Source: Fictibacillus nanhaiensis (GTDB lineage: Bacteria > Bacillota > Bacilli > Bacillales > Fictibacillaceae). Taken from it: 64,000 nucleotides of DNA. Made by a program: the position numbers and the translations under genes. Every line of letters starts with the position of its first letter. Position 1 is the first letter of the stretch. The notes beneath the pieces were generated by a model. That model saw only the letters and a program-made list of their open reading frames with translations. It was not told the DNA's origin and made no database searches. Below, piece by piece: positions 26,205-35,116 of the stretch. Location: the NCBI RefSeq assembly GCF_023715445.1, contig NZ_JAMBOD010000001.1, positions 620,001 through 684,000 of the forward strand, written 5' to 3'.

Positions 26205-26231
26205 AACCCAGAAGAAAAACTCTTCTGGGTT
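26205..26231 (-). terminator. Terminator of the Na/Pi cotransporter gene
   Basis: Perfect 11-pair stem AACCCAGAAGA/TCTTCTGGGTT with a five-base loop and TTTT on the minus strand. Confidence 0.9.
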
Positions 26232-26236
26232 TCATT

Positions 26237-27856
26237 TTACTTCTCTAATACCGCTTCTGCAATGTTAACTGCGTGGTCACCTATTCTTTCAAGGTTACTT
26301 ACAATATCAACAAATACGATCCCGGCATTACCATCACATGCGCCTTCGTTCATACGCATAATATGCTGTTTACGGAGTGTACGCTCCATCTTATCAATTT
26401 TGTCTTCCATACCAAGAACTTCTTTTGCAAGTTCAACATTGCTTTCTTCTAATGCTTTTACTGCTTTATCAACAGTAGAGACAGTTAAAGTAAACATCTC
26501 GTCTAGATCCTGTTTAGCCGTATCAGTGAGACGCACATTATTACGCAATTGATAATCCACAAGTTCAATTATGTTTTCCATATGATCACCGATACGTTCG
26601 ATGTCTCGAGACGTATCAAGAAGCATTGAGTGCTCGTTTGATTCTTGAGGCGTTAATGGATGAGTCGACAATTTCACAAGATAAGATGTGATTTGACGGT
26701 CAAGATTATTGATTGCTTCTTCATATTGAAGAGCTAAATCAGAATTCTTTTTATCTTTTTCATTTAAATAAGAAATGGCTTCTTTCAATCCAGCTTGTGA
26801 ATAGTTAGCCATTCGGATAATTTCCTGTTTAGCTTGTCTGATCGCCATTGCTGGTGAGGATTCAAGTACGATTTCATCTAGATGCTTTGCTTTATATTCA
26901 ATTAATACATCTTCACCTTTAATGATTTTCGTAACGATGAATGCAAGGAACCCAATGAACCAGAACTGTATAAATACATTTGTAAAGTTAAAAGTACCGT
27001 GGGCAAATGCAATTTGCATCGCTGGTTCTAAGTTTAGTTTTGTTGATAAAAATTCAATATAATGTCTGAATGGAACAAGCAGAATTAAGAAAATAACTGT
27101 TCCGAGCAGGTTGAAGATAACGTGTGTTAGCGCTGCACGTCTAGCTGCAACTGTTGTTCCAATAGCTGCAAGGATCGCAGTAATTGTAGTACCGATGTTA
27201 TCACCAAATAAAACAGGTAAAGCAGCTCTTAAATCGATCATATTCTGAGAATAAAGTTCTTGTAAAATCCCAATTGTTGCACTTGATGATTGAACAATTA
27301 CAGTAAATAAAGTACCAATAACAACACCAAGAACAGGATTGTCACTCATTGAAACAGTCAAATCCTGAAATGCTTGCAGACTGCGAAGCGGCTTCATGCC
27401 ATCCCCCATTAGTTCAAGCCCTAGGAACAATGCACCAAAACCGAATGCTATTTGACCGAAGTATGTGTACTTTGGATTTTTAAAGAAAAAGATTAGAATG
27501 GCACCCACTGCGATGATAGGAAGTGCATATTCACCAATATCAATACCAATGATGAAAGACGTAACGGTGGTACCGATGTTCGCCCCCATAATAACTCCAA
27601 TAGCTTGGCGAAGTGTCATAAATCCTGCATTAACAAGACCGACTGTCAAAACAGTGGTGCCAGAACTGGTTTGCAGCAGTACCGTTACAAATATCCCTGC
27701 TAAAACTCCCATAAAAGGATTTGTCGTCAGTTTATCAAGTATGTCCCTTAATCGGTCTCCTGCAGAGTTTTGCAGGCCATCTCCCATATATTTAATTCCG
27801 AATAAGAAGATCCCCAATCCTCCGAAAAATTGAAATAGCATTTCTTGATAATTCAA
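26237..27856 (-). CDS. Na/Pi cotransporter family protein with C-terminal PhoU-like domain
   Basis: 539 residues. Residues 1-310 contain two inverted membrane repeats, each with the NptA/PNaS signature (QTSSGTTV near 62 and QSSSATIG near 187). Residues about 345-535 are a helical PhoU-like domain with the ERIGDHxxNI motif twice. It probably moves phosphate with sodium, or controls efflux, in response to the PhoU-like domain. It is a second phosphate system close to pst, but no PhoP-box repeat is visible upstream; a sigma-A promoter match is at 27900-27928. Confidence 0.9.
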   Translation of the reverse strand: MNYQEMLFQFFGGLGIFLFGIKYMGDGLQNSAGDRLRDILDKLTTNPFMGVLAGIFVTVLLQTSSGTTVLTVGLVNAGFMTLRQAIGVIMGANIGTTVTSFIIGIDIGEYALPIIAVGAILIFFFKNPKYTYFGQIAFGFGALFLGLELMGDGMKPLRSLQAFQDLTVSMSDNPVLGVVIGTLFTVIVQSSSATIGILQELYSQNMIDLRAALPVLFGDNIGTTITAILAAIGTTVAARRAALTHVIFNLLGTVIFLILLVPFRHYIEFLSTKLNLEPAMQIAFAHGTFNFTNVFIQFWFIGFLAFIVTKIIKGEDVLIEYKAKHLDEIVLESSPAMAIRQAKQEIIRMANYSQAGLKEAISYLNEKDKKNSDLALQYEEAINNLDRQITSYLVKLSTHPLTPQESNEHSMLLDTSRDIERIGDHMENIIELVDYQLRNNVRLTDTAKQDLDEMFTLTVSTVDKAVKALEESNVELAKEVLGMEDKIDKMERTLRKQHIMRMNEGACDGNAGIVFVDIVSNLERIGDHAVNIAEAVLEK

Positions 27857-27899
27857 TGTTTACAGCTCCTTAATATCAATCATTTTATTGACCTTTGCC

Positions 27900-27928
27900 A
27901 TTATCTCGATTTGTGTAGTTTGTGTAAA
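27900..27928 (-). promoter_or_regulatory. Candidate promoter of the Na/Pi cotransporter gene
   Basis: Minus-strand TTTACA and GATAAT with a 17-base spacer, ending 44 bases upstream of the start codon. Confidence 0.55.
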
Positions 27929-28034
27929 GAAAAAATAGGAATTTGTAACAATTCCTTTACAATTGGTTCATATTGTCGGATTTCCTCGGTTCATGTACAC
28001 TTAACTTGGTCAATAAATAAAGGGAGCTTTATCT

Positions 28035-28577
28035 ATGAAATTACATACACGATTATTTAAAAGTTTGTTTTCAATCACTTCCATTTCACAATTCCGATTT
28101 TTAGGTGTCGGAAGCACCATCATATATGTTTTATCTTTAACTTTTTTATGTATACTTCCTGTTCTCATCCTATTTCTTTCAAATTTATTTAAAAATAGCA
28201 ATCAGCAACTGCAGAGCTTTCAAAGCTATGGTTTGAACCCTGATCAAATGCAGGAATTTGCTTCATCTGTTAATGGGGTCTTGCCTATAATTTTTATTGT
28301 CGTGTACGCAGCTATGTATATCTTATTTTCAGGTATATTGTTTTCAGGAGTATCCATCTTGTCTGGTATTTTACTTCCCGTTTCAAAATTGTTAAATAAA
28401 AAATTATCTTATCGTCATATTTGGGTAATGGCATGTTATACAATTACCCTTCCTGTTGTCTTAATAACAATTCTTTTTCTTCTGAATGTGCATATCCCTT
28501 ATTCTTTTTTCTTTTTTTGGGTCCTGACCTTTATCATTTTAGTTCTTGCTATTACCCGAGTCCCGGCAAAAAAATAA
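28035..28577 (+). CDS. DUF1189 family membrane protein
   Basis: 180 residues, with GGGAGC eight to nine bases before ATG. Four hydrophobic segments lie at about 30-52, 85-115, 130-155 and 158-175. The order (amphipathic N-terminus, then a large loop with the KNSNQQ stretch) fits DUF1189, the family of B. subtilis YqgB that sits next to yqgC. It is shorter than the roughly 250-residue members I recall. The gene faces away from its neighbours and ends in a strong terminator. Confidence 0.75.
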   Translation: MKLHTRLFKSLFSITSISQFRFLGVGSTIIYVLSLTFLCILPVLILFLSNLFKNSNQQLQSFQSYGLNPDQMQEFASSVNGVLPIIFIVVYAAMYILFSGILFSGVSILSGILLPVSKLLNKKLSYRHIWVMACYTITLPVVLITILFLLNVHIPYSFFFFWVLTFIILVLAITRVPAKK

Positions 28578-28604
28578 AAAGCGGCTGTTTGCCGCTTTTT
28601 TTTA
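28576..28604. terminator. Bidirectional terminator
   Basis: AAAAAGCGGC/GCCGCTTTTT with a five-base loop; long T run on the plus strand and T5 on the minus strand. Ends the DUF1189 gene and the DUF1002 gene. Confidence 0.9.
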
Positions 28605-28609
28605 TACGA

Positions 28610-29485
28610 TTATTTAAATAAGGATTTAATTGCTTCTATTATTGCTTGTAGAAATTCAAGTAATTTTTGCAAAAAGGATTGTGTTTTTTCATCATTAAGG
28701 AAATCCCCTAAATTTTCACTGATGTTCTTCAAATCACTTTGAACTTGATCCCAATCGATATTTAAATCTTTCATTTTATTGAAAAGAGCAAGCAGCCCGT
28801 TCAACTCTTCTTGTGTAAGTTCAATCCCCATATCGTTCGCTACTTTTTCGATCAAAGCACGCAGATCATCTTCAGACTGTACCGGATTTTTTGCGATTTC
28901 TTCTTTAACGCGTGTCATAAGCTCAGTTGCTTCCTTAGTACCGATTCTTTCTCCTAGTTCAGCAGTCTTAACCATTTCTTCATTCGCAACTTGTTTTTGA
29001 GCTTCTGGAATCTCGATTTGAGCAGTTGTTTCGTATGCTTTTAGGATTCCTGTTAACGCAGCCGTTCCTGATACTTCAAACGGTGCTGTGACATAGATTT
29101 CAGCATCTGTTACACCTGCAGTCGTGAGTGCATTCATATACATCTCTTCCGTTACCCAGTTGATGTTATTCGTTTCAACAGATAGCCCTTGATCCTTTTC
29201 ACCTATTGTAATTTTAGAAGATGAAATAGCTTTTGAGCCGATTTGGGCTTTCGAAATATAATCACCTAAGTATTGATGTTCTTCCTCATTTGTTACTGTT
29301 ACGGTTTGAACATCAGCAGCTGCGTCCATCTCTTTTAATAAAGAGTTCTTCTGTTCCTCTGTAAGATTCTCCCCCAAAGTGATGATAACATCTCCTGGAG
29401 CTGCATCTGCAAACATTTTTAATGGAGCTATAAATAAAGCAGCAGCCATAATTGATAAAAGAGCAATTACTTTTGCTTTTTTCAT
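28610..29485 (-). CDS. DUF1002 secreted protein (YpuA-like)
   Basis: About 291 residues from ATG 29485, with GAGAGGTG upstream; an in-frame GTG nine bases earlier overlaps that site. A signal peptide covers about residues 1-27 (KKAKVIALLSIMAAALFIAP, cleavage near ADA). The mature part starts with the DUF1002 repeat (GDVIITLGENLTEEQK) and ends in helical repeats. Members such as B. subtilis YpuA are extracytoplasmic and of unknown function. Confidence 0.85.
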   Translation of the reverse strand: MKKAKVIALLSIMAAALFIAPLKMFADAAPGDVIITLGENLTEEQKNSLLKEMDAAADVQTVTVTNEEEHQYLGDYISKAQIGSKAISSSKITIGEKDQGLSVETNNINWVTEEMYMNALTTAGVTDAEIYVTAPFEVSGTAALTGILKAYETTAQIEIPEAQKQVANEEMVKTAELGERIGTKEATELMTRVKEEIAKNPVQSEDDLRALIEKVANDMGIELTQEELNGLLALFNKMKDLNIDWDQVQSDLKNISENLGDFLNDEKTQSFLQKLLEFLQAIIEAIKSLFK

Positions 29486-29652
29486 ACAGTTCACCTCTCC
29501 CCTCGGTACACTTACATTGATACGTTTAAAATTTTATTTTCTGTCCATCTATCCTTACCATTTTACACCAATGCTTGGATCAAAGTCACTTTTAACTTGT
29601 CATAAAAATGATGGACAAGCATATAGTTCAATATGAGAAAGGAGAGGGAACA

Positions 29653-29970
29653 ATGAAACGTTTCTTAACTGGATGTACAATCCTGCTTATTCTATATGTA
29701 ATCGCTTATGATCTAAAAATCGGGACACTCCCTCAAGCTCAGCCAGTAAATGCTGAAATTCAAATCAATGAAAAAAGTAAAAGGAATTATAAAACGTATC
29801 AAGCTCTACCTGGAGATACTTTAATTTCTATCGTAGAGAAATTAAATCCTGATGGAGGCTTCACAATTACACAAATGATAAAAGACTTTAAATCCTTAAA
29901 CCCAGGAGTAAATCCTGAAAATATTCAATTAGGCAAAACATATAAATTTCCATTATATAAATCGGCTTAA
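29653..29970 (+). CDS. yqfZ: LysM-domain membrane-anchored protein YqfZ
   Basis: 105 residues from ATG 29653, which has AGGAGAGGG six bases upstream; a longer frame begins 45 bases earlier without a site. Residues 5-20 are a signal-anchor. Residues about 50-103 form one LysM repeat (YQALPGDTLISIVEKLN ... LGKTYKFPLY), a peptidoglycan-binding module. Located immediately upstream of ispG, as in B. subtilis. Confidence 0.88.
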   Translation: MKRFLTGCTILLILYVIAYDLKIGTLPQAQPVNAEIQINEKSKRNYKTYQALPGDTLISIVEKLNPDGGFTITQMIKDFKSLNPGVNPENIQLGKTYKFPLYKSA

Positions 29971-30069
29971 AGATAAGAATACTTGTCAAAACAAAATAAT
30001 CCCTGCTAAAATGAACTGATGATAGGACAGACTAAAACTGTCAATTTGATAAAAGGAGCGATTCACCAA

Positions 30070-31170
30070 ATGAGTGAAATCACCCACCGTTCTAAAACAA
30101 GACCTGTTAAAGTTGGACCCCTGACAATCGGAGGAACTGATCAGGTTATTGTTCAGAGTATGACTACAACAAAGACACACGATGTAGAGGCTACTGTAGC
30201 TGAAATAAAACGATTAGAAGAAGCAGGCTGCCAGATCGTCCGAGTAGCTTGTCCGGATATGCGCGCTGCTGAAGCAATAGCAGACATTAAGAAACAAATC
30301 AATATACCGCTTGTTGTGGATATTCATTTTGATTATAAGCTTGCTCTTAAAGCTATTGAAGGCGGAGCTGATAAAATCAGAATTAATCCGGGTAACATCG
30401 GTCGCCGTGAAAAAGTAGAAGCTGTTGTAAAAGCCGCTAAAGCAAAAGGTATTCCAATTCGTATCGGTGTAAATGCTGGTTCTTTGGAAAAGAAATATTT
30501 AGAAAAATACGGCTATCCAACTGCAGACGGAATGGTAGAGAGTGCTTTAGAACACATTCGCATCTTGGAAGAACTTGATTTTCATGACATTATTGTTTCA
30601 ATGAAAGCATCAGATGTTAATTTAGCGATTGAAGCATATGAGAAGGCTTCTAAAGCATTTAATTATCCTTTACATCTTGGAATCACTGAGTCAGGAACAC
30701 TTTTTGCAGGTACAGTTAAGAGTGCAGCTGGTCTAGGTGTAATTCTCCATAAAGGAATCGGAAACACACTCCGTATTTCATTAAGTGCTGATCCTGTTGA
30801 AGAAGTTAAAGTTGCCCGGGAATTATTAAAATCCTTTGGACTTCTTTCAGACGCAGCAACTCTGATTTCTTGCCCGACATGCGGCCGAATCGAAATAGAT
30901 CTAATTTCAATCGCTAACGAAGTAGAAGAATACATCTCAAAGGTACGCGCACCGATCAAGGTAGCAGTACTAGGTTGTGCGGTTAATGGTCCTGGCGAAG
31001 CAAGAGAAGCGGACATCGGCATTGCCGGTGCCCGAGGAGAAGGTTTACTATTCCGTCATGGTGAAATCGTGCGAAAGATTCCAGAAGACCAACTGCTGGA
31101 TGAGTTAAAAAAAGAAATCGACATTTTAGCAAAGGCACACGAAGAAAAATTAAAATCACAGCAAGTATAA
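30070..31170 (+). CDS. ispG: 4-hydroxy-3-methylbut-2-en-1-yl diphosphate synthase
   Basis: 366 residues from ATG 30070, which has AAAGGAGC ten bases upstream. An iron-sulfur enzyme of the MEP isoprenoid pathway that turns MEcPP into HMBPP. TIM-barrel N-terminal part; the C-terminal [4Fe-4S] ligands are visible in CPTCGR and [10 protein letters not shown] with the following Glu. Its product is the substrate of IspH at 42759. Ends in a terminator. Confidence 0.97.
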   Translation: MSEITHRSKTRPVKVGPLTIGGTDQVIVQSMTTTKTHDVEATVAEIKRLEEAGCQIVRVACPDMRAAEAIADIKKQINIPLVVDIHFDYKLALKAIEGGADKIRINPGNIGRREKVEAVVKAAKAKGIPIRIGVNAGSLEKKYLEKYGYPTADGMVESALEHIRILEELDFHDIIVSMKASDVNLAIEAYEKASKAFNYPLHLGITESGTLFAGTVKSAAGLGVILHKGIGNTLRISLSADPVEEVKVARELLKSFGLLSDAATLISCPTCGRIEIDLISIANEVEEYISKVRAPIKVAVLGCAVNGPGEAREADIGIAGARGEGLLFRHGEIVRKIPEDQLLDELKKEIDILAKAHEEKLKSQQV

Positions 31171-31173
31171 AGA

Positions 31174-31200
31174 AAAGCCTCCCATTCTGGGGGCTTTTTT
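31174..31200 (+). terminator. Terminator of ispG
   Basis: AAAGCCTCC pairs with GGGGGCTTT (one G-T pair), with a short loop and T6. The 31201-31358 stretch that follows is AT-rich and holds nothing I can name. Confidence 0.8.
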
Positions 31201-31359
31201 GTATTTTTAAATGATAATGATTGAGGGTTTTCACCTAGCAACTGTTAATCAATTGTCATCGTCCACTCCATATGCACATACGAAAATTCGTTTTTCTTGA
31301 AAGAACAAATTAATCAGACAAAAATCGGATTTTCTACAAAATACGACAACTCCAACAAA

Positions 31360-31385
31360 AAAGAAGAAGCATTTGCTTCTTCTTT
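31360..31385 (-). terminator. Terminator of yqfX
   Basis: Perfect 12-base inverted repeat AAAGAAGAAGCA/TGCTTCTTCTTT with a minimal loop and T6 on the minus strand, just past the yqfX stop. Confidence 0.8.
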
Positions 31386-31398
31386 GCTCCTTCTTACT

Positions 31399-31767
31399 TT
31401 AAAAGAATGGTGCGAAAAACAAGGAAATGATAATAGAAACAATACCGATTCCTATTGCCCAATTTCCAAGAGTTTGTGCACCCTGTCTTCTGGCAACAAA
31501 TCCAACGATAATACCTGCTGCTCCAAATAATACAGGAGCAATAAACAAAGAAAGAACAGAGAGGATTATGGCGATAACTCCTGCGGCTCTTCCGCCTTCT
31601 CTTTCACGTTCTTCTTCATGTCCGCGGTGGTGATCCTTGTCCGTAGTCCGAGGTCGCTCGTATTCCGGATAAACCATGTCACTTTTTACGGGTGCAGCTT
31701 CAGCTGCCATCTCTTCCCGATAGTCAGCTTCATTTATATTTCGTTCGTTTCTTTCGTCTGCCATCAT
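31399..31767 (-). CDS. yqfX: Small membrane protein YqfX
   Basis: 122 residues. A highly charged N-terminal half (residues 1-60, many Glu, Arg and Asp, with the cluster EEEREREGG) is followed by two hydrophobic helices (about 64-90 and 102-120) separated by ARRQGAQTLGNW. The same organisation and place as B. subtilis YqfX. GAGGGGG precedes ATG. Function unknown. Confidence 0.82.
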   Translation of the reverse strand: MMADERNERNINEADYREEMAAEAAPVKSDMVYPEYERPRTTDKDHHRGHEEEREREGGRAAGVIAIILSVLSLFIAPVLFGAAGIIVGFVARRQGAQTLGNWAIGIGIVSIIISLFFAPFF

Positions 31768-31874
31768 GTTTCCCCCTCTTTTAGTGTTAAGGAGCGTTCT
31801 TATTATGGCATTAAACGATGCTTTTCATAGTTGTTAAGTTATGGGGATTCCGCATAATGACCAAGAAAAACGCC

Positions 31875-31899
31875 CATTAAGCAGGCCTCATCCTTAATG
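31875..31899 (-). terminator. Weak terminator of the DUF1540 gene
   Basis: Seven-pair stem CATTAAG/CTTAATG followed by GGGCGTTTTT on the minus strand; the stop codon is within it. Low stability. Confidence 0.45.
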
Positions 31900-32106
31900 T
31901 TTTGATCTGAAAGTATGACAGCATGTTTCAGCAGGGTCATGAGCATGATCTTTGTGAGCAGCATCCCCACGAAGTTCACCATCAGCACTCATGTCATAAG
32001 AATTGTTAGCATGCTTGTCAATTTCAACAAGGATAGCATCAGCTATACAGTTATTTCCTTCGCCCCAATAAGTGCAATTTGAAACATTACATTTTACATC
32101 AGGCAT
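31894..32106 (-). CDS. DUF1540 Cys-rich small protein
   Basis: 70 residues from ATG 32106, which has AAAGGAGGG seven bases upstream; an upstream in-frame start has no site. The DUF1540 pattern is present (VKCNVSNCTYWGEGNNC then ... CC near the end), with five Cys and several His, suggesting metal binding. Small proteins of this family are common in clostridia and bacilli; function unknown. It neighbours the zinc regulator zur. Confidence 0.88.
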   Translation of the reverse strand: MPDVKCNVSNCTYWGEGNNCIADAILVEIDKHANNSYDMSADGELRGDAAHKDHAHDPAETCCHTFRSKH

Positions 32107-32172
32107 AAAAAAACCCTCCTTTACATATAGCTTGGCTAAAAAAAGGAGGAGCATACTCAAAAAAACATTATT

Positions 32173-32598
32173 TTATTGTTTACAATCTGAACAATATCCA
32201 TAGATCTCGAATTTATGACCCGTCACATCAAATCCATTTAATTCACTGTTCAATACTTCCATAGGACATGAATGGATCGATTTTGTGCCTCCGCACTTCA
32301 AGCAGATTAAATGATGATGATGTTCGTTGTGAGAGCAAGTGAACCGGAATTTCCGTTCACCTTCCCATTCTGTTTCTTCTAGGAGTCCGAGTTCCACAAA
32401 AGTAGTTAAATTTCTATAAATGGTATCAAAGCTTAAACCAGGATATTGATTTTTCAATGATTCCTGAACATCTTTCGCTGAAAGGTATCTTTTTTCCCGT
32501 GCGAAAAGGGTGATGAGATCTTTTCTTTTCTCGGTATATTTGTAGCCTTTTTCTTTCAAAAGATCCAACGCTCCATCTATTGTTAATGAAAATTTCAC
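32173..32598 (-). CDS. zur: Fur-family zinc uptake regulator Zur
   Basis: 141 residues: winged helix (about 1-80) then metal/dimerisation domain. The HNEHHHHLICLKCGG and C-terminal YCSDCKQ motifs give the two Cys pairs of the structural zinc site and the regulatory His cluster. Assigned as Zur, not Fur or PerR, because it is the third gene of a zinc ABC operon that has a Zur box; B. subtilis zur (yqfV) is in the same neighbourhood. Starts two bases after the permease gene, so the operon is autoregulated. Confidence 0.9.
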   Translation of the reverse strand: MKFSLTIDGALDLLKEKGYKYTEKRKDLITLFAREKRYLSAKDVQESLKNQYPGLSFDTIYRNLTTFVELGLLEETEWEGERKFRFTCSHNEHHHHLICLKCGGTKSIHSCPMEVLNSELNGFDVTGHKFEIYGYCSDCKQ

Positions 32599-32600
32599 AT

Positions 32601-33443
32601 TTAAACCACCTTTCGCGAAACTGTAAACTTCTTATAGAAAATAGAAATACTTAGTATGAAAACCAGGCATATCACAATCGTACCACCTGAAGCCAGGTCT
32701 AAATAATAAGATAAGAACATACCGGAAATAACAGCAATTTCTCCAAAAAGTACGGAAAGCCATATGGTTTGTTTAAAACCTTTTGCTATCCGTATACTAG
32801 CTGCTACCGGAAGTGTCATAAGGGATGATACTAAAAGAATCCCAACGATCTTCATTGAGGCTGCAATAACGAGAGCGGTAATCGCCATAAATGCAACTAA
32901 AATCCAATTGCTTCTGATCCCAGAAAGCTTCCCTTGCTCTTCATCAAATGACAGAACAAACAATTCTTTATACATAAAAAAGACAAATAAAAGCACAGCA
33001 ACCAATATTACGAAGACAGTCCAAACATCTGATTGCTTCACCGCTATTATGCTGCCGAAAAGATAATTAAATAAATCGGTATTAAATCCATCAGCCATTG
33101 AAATAAAGATTACACTTAACCCGATTCCAGCTGACATGATGATTGGAATCGCTAATTCTTCATAATGTTTATATACTTTGCGAAGCTGTTCGATAAAAAT
33201 GGCACCACCAACAGAGAATGCCATACCAAAATATATTGGATTAAGACCTGCAAACAGAGTAAACCATTTCCCGAGCAGAAGGTTTGCTGCTATCCCTGCG
33301 AGCGTAATATGTGAAAGGGCATCTGCTATTAGCGCCTGCCTTCGTACGACAATAAATACTCCTAATATAGGGGCGAGAAGACCAACCATTATACCTGTTA
33401 AAAAAGCATTTTGTAAAAATTCATATTTTAAAAAAGGTAACAT
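32601..33443 (-). CDS. znuB: Zinc ABC transporter permease (ZnuB/AdcB family)
   Basis: 280 residues, eight or so membrane segments of the ABC-3 family. The ATPase-contacting loop GIRSNWILVAFMAITAL and the early RRQALIADALSHITLAG motif are typical. Partner of the ATPase 12 bases upstream. Zinc specificity is inferred from the Zur box and zur gene. Confidence 0.88.
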   Translation of the reverse strand: MLPFLKYEFLQNAFLTGIMVGLLAPILGVFIVVRRQALIADALSHITLAGIAANLLLGKWFTLFAGLNPIYFGMAFSVGGAIFIEQLRKVYKHYEELAIPIIMSAGIGLSVIFISMADGFNTDLFNYLFGSIIAVKQSDVWTVFVILVAVLLFVFFMYKELFVLSFDEEQGKLSGIRSNWILVAFMAITALVIAASMKIVGILLVSSLMTLPVAASIRIAKGFKQTIWLSVLFGEIAVISGMFLSYYLDLASGGTIVICLVFILSISIFYKKFTVSRKVV

Positions 33444-33455
33444 CCATTCATCCCC

Positions 33456-34232
33456 TTATTCGTGTTCATGATCATGATGAAGAACATGAACATGATGCCC
33501 ATAAAAAGCAGACAGGTTATCTAAAGAACTTTCTTCAAATTCTTTTGTATTTCCATGAAAATGTATCTGTTTATTTAAACAAGCTACATCAGTAACATAA
33601 TCGGTCATAACACCAACATCATGAGTAACTAATACAAGCGTCATATGGTTGTCACGATGCAAATTCTTCAGCATTTTATAAAATGATTCCGAAGACTCTA
33701 TATCTACCCCAACTGTCGGCTCGTCTAATATGAGCAGCTCTGGGTCACTTACTAAAGCTCGAGCAATAAAAATACGCTGTTGCTGGCCGCCAGAAAGTTC
33801 TCCTATGTTTTGATTTGCGAATTTTTCCATATTTACAGACTTTAACGCATCCCATACCTTCGTTTTATCAGAAGCTTTTAAAAAGCGGAACAAACCAACC
33901 TTACCGAATAATCCCATAGAAACAACTTCAAATGCTGTAGCTGGAAATGCTGTATTAAAACTGTTTGCTTTTTGGGAAACGTATCCGACTTTTTCCCATT
34001 TATTAAATTTCTGAACTTTTTCTCCAAAAAGATATACTCCGCCATGCTGCGGTTTTAAAAGCCCTAGAATACATTTGATGAGTGTAGATTTTCCTGATCC
34101 ATTAGGACCTACAAGACCTAAGAAAGAACCTTGTTTAACTTCCATGGTTACATGTTCAAGTACATTTTTATCACCATAATGGAAGGATAAATCATCCACA
34201 TGAATCACTGGATTGTTTATTTGATTTTCCAC
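33456..34232 (-). CDS. znuC: Zinc ABC transporter ATP-binding protein with His-rich tail
   Basis: 258 residues from GTG 34232, with GGGAGG seven bases upstream. Walker A GPNGSGKS near 40, signature [15 protein letters not shown] near 140, Walker B LLILDEPTVGVD. The last 15 residues hold seven His (HHVHVLHHDHEHE), unusual for an ATPase and a possible zinc sensor or buffer. First gene of znuCB-zur. No binding protein is in this operon; the only one nearby belongs to the manganese-type system at 35117. Confidence 0.9.
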   Translation of the reverse strand: MENQINNPVIHVDDLSFHYGDKNVLEHVTMEVKQGSFLGLVGPNGSGKSTLIKCILGLLKPQHGGVYLFGEKVQKFNKWEKVGYVSQKANSFNTAFPATAFEVVSMGLFGKVGLFRFLKASDKTKVWDALKSVNMEKFANQNIGELSGGQQQRIFIARALVSDPELLILDEPTVGVDIESSESFYKMLKNLHRDNHMTLVLVTHDVGVMTDYVTDVACLNKQIHFHGNTKEFEESSLDNLSAFYGHHVHVLHHDHEHE

Positions 34233-34255
34233 GATAATCCTCCCTGAAAAAATAT

Positions 34256-34276
34256 AAGTAGTAATGACTACGATTT
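34256..34276. promoter_or_regulatory. Zur box upstream of znuCB-zur
   Basis: A 21-base near-palindrome whose halves read AAGTAGTAAT and ACTACGATTT around a central G. It agrees with about 18 of 21 positions of the Bacillus Zur consensus (AAATCGTAAT-N-ATTACGATTT). It ends 23 bases upstream of the GTG start. Confidence 0.85.
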
Positions 34277-34319
34277 AAACTGTATCATAGTATACACGAA
34301 TTCACCAGAAAGTAAAACA

Positions 34320-34340
34320 ACATGCTTTACGTCAGCATGT
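34320..34340 (-). terminator. Probable terminator of the HAD/beta-PGM gene
   Basis: ACATGCT/AGCATGT stem with a seven-base loop, then TGTTTTACTTT on the minus strand. Moderate strength. Confidence 0.5.
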
Positions 34341-34350
34341 GCAGTTGTAT

Positions 34351-35004
34351 TCAGGATTTTTTGCTTAATATCGTTTTCACCGTTTCTTCTAATTGGGATG
34401 GTTTAACTATTCGGTCTGCCCTTGTTAAATATTCTTTTTCTAGCGTTGTTTCAACCGCTAAACAATATGCACCCGCTCGCTTTGCAGATTCAATTCCTAA
34501 CGGAGCGTTTTCGATAACCAGCCACTCCGAAGAATCATATGAAAGCCCTCTTATTGCGTTTAAGTAAGGTTCTGGAGATGGCTTTCCTATTTTTACATCA
34601 TCACCTGTAATAACTGAGTGGAACTTAACAGGAAGATTCCTGATTACTTCTTCAACAAACTCTTTTCGGCTTCCTGTTACTAATGAGATAGGGATTCCTT
34701 GAGAAAATAAATATTCTAAAAGTGAAACCGTTTCATTAATAAATGCATATTCAGCATTTTTCTTAAAATAATTTCTTTTATTTATATAAATATCTTCCAT
34801 ATCTTTTTCATCCACTTGCATTTGGTTTGACTGAAAAATATCTGAAATGGTTTTCCTTCCAGGCATTCCTTCTCTTAAATAAAACTCCAGATCTTCGTGT
34901 TTATATCCTTTTTCTTTAAACGCATACTGCCATGCTTCGACATGGTGAGGCATCGTATGAACGACAACTCCATCCATATCAAAGCACACTGCCTTGATAT
35001 TCAT
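34351..35004 (-). CDS. HAD-superfamily phosphatase/phosphomutase, beta-phosphoglucomutase-like
   Basis: 217 residues: motif I DMDGV near residue 9 (nucleophile and acid Asp), a small helical cap, motif II VTGSRKE, motif III Lys in KIGKPSPEPY, and motif IV VIENAPLGIESAKRAG. The layout matches beta-phosphoglucomutase and sugar-phosphate phosphatases. The exact substrate is unknown. Stands alone between the manganese and zinc operons. Confidence 0.88.
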   Translation of the reverse strand: MNIKAVCFDMDGVVVHTMPHHVEAWQYAFKEKGYKHEDLEFYLREGMPGRKTISDIFQSNQMQVDEKDMEDIYINKRNYFKKNAEYAFINETVSLLEYLFSQGIPISLVTGSRKEFVEEVIRNLPVKFHSVITGDDVKIGKPSPEPYLNAIRGLSYDSSEWLVIENAPLGIESAKRAGAYCLAVETTLEKEYLTRADRIVKPSQLEETVKTILSKKS

Positions 35005-35070
35005 CTATTTTACCCTGCCTTTAAATCAGAATTGTTAACTTCCTTATTATAAATCAAAAATTTTTAAATA

Positions 35071-35106
35071 AAAAAGCAGAAGCCGTTTAAGAAACCGGCT
35101 GCTGCT
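35071..35106 (-). terminator. Terminator of the manganese-type ABC operon
   Basis: AGCAG-C-AGCCG pairs with CGGCT-T-CTGCT (one mismatch), ten-base loop, then T6 on the minus strand. Confidence 0.85.
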
Positions 35107-35116
35107 AATTAAGTTA

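Noticed and set aside
30663-31022. 119-codon frame antisense to ispG
   Set aside because: It lies wholly inside a conserved enzyme gene, has no ribosome site, and looks like a codon-bias shadow.
31207-31225. Fur-like half site (TGATAATGATT) after ispG
   Set aside because: Only one half matches and it is not upstream of any gene start.
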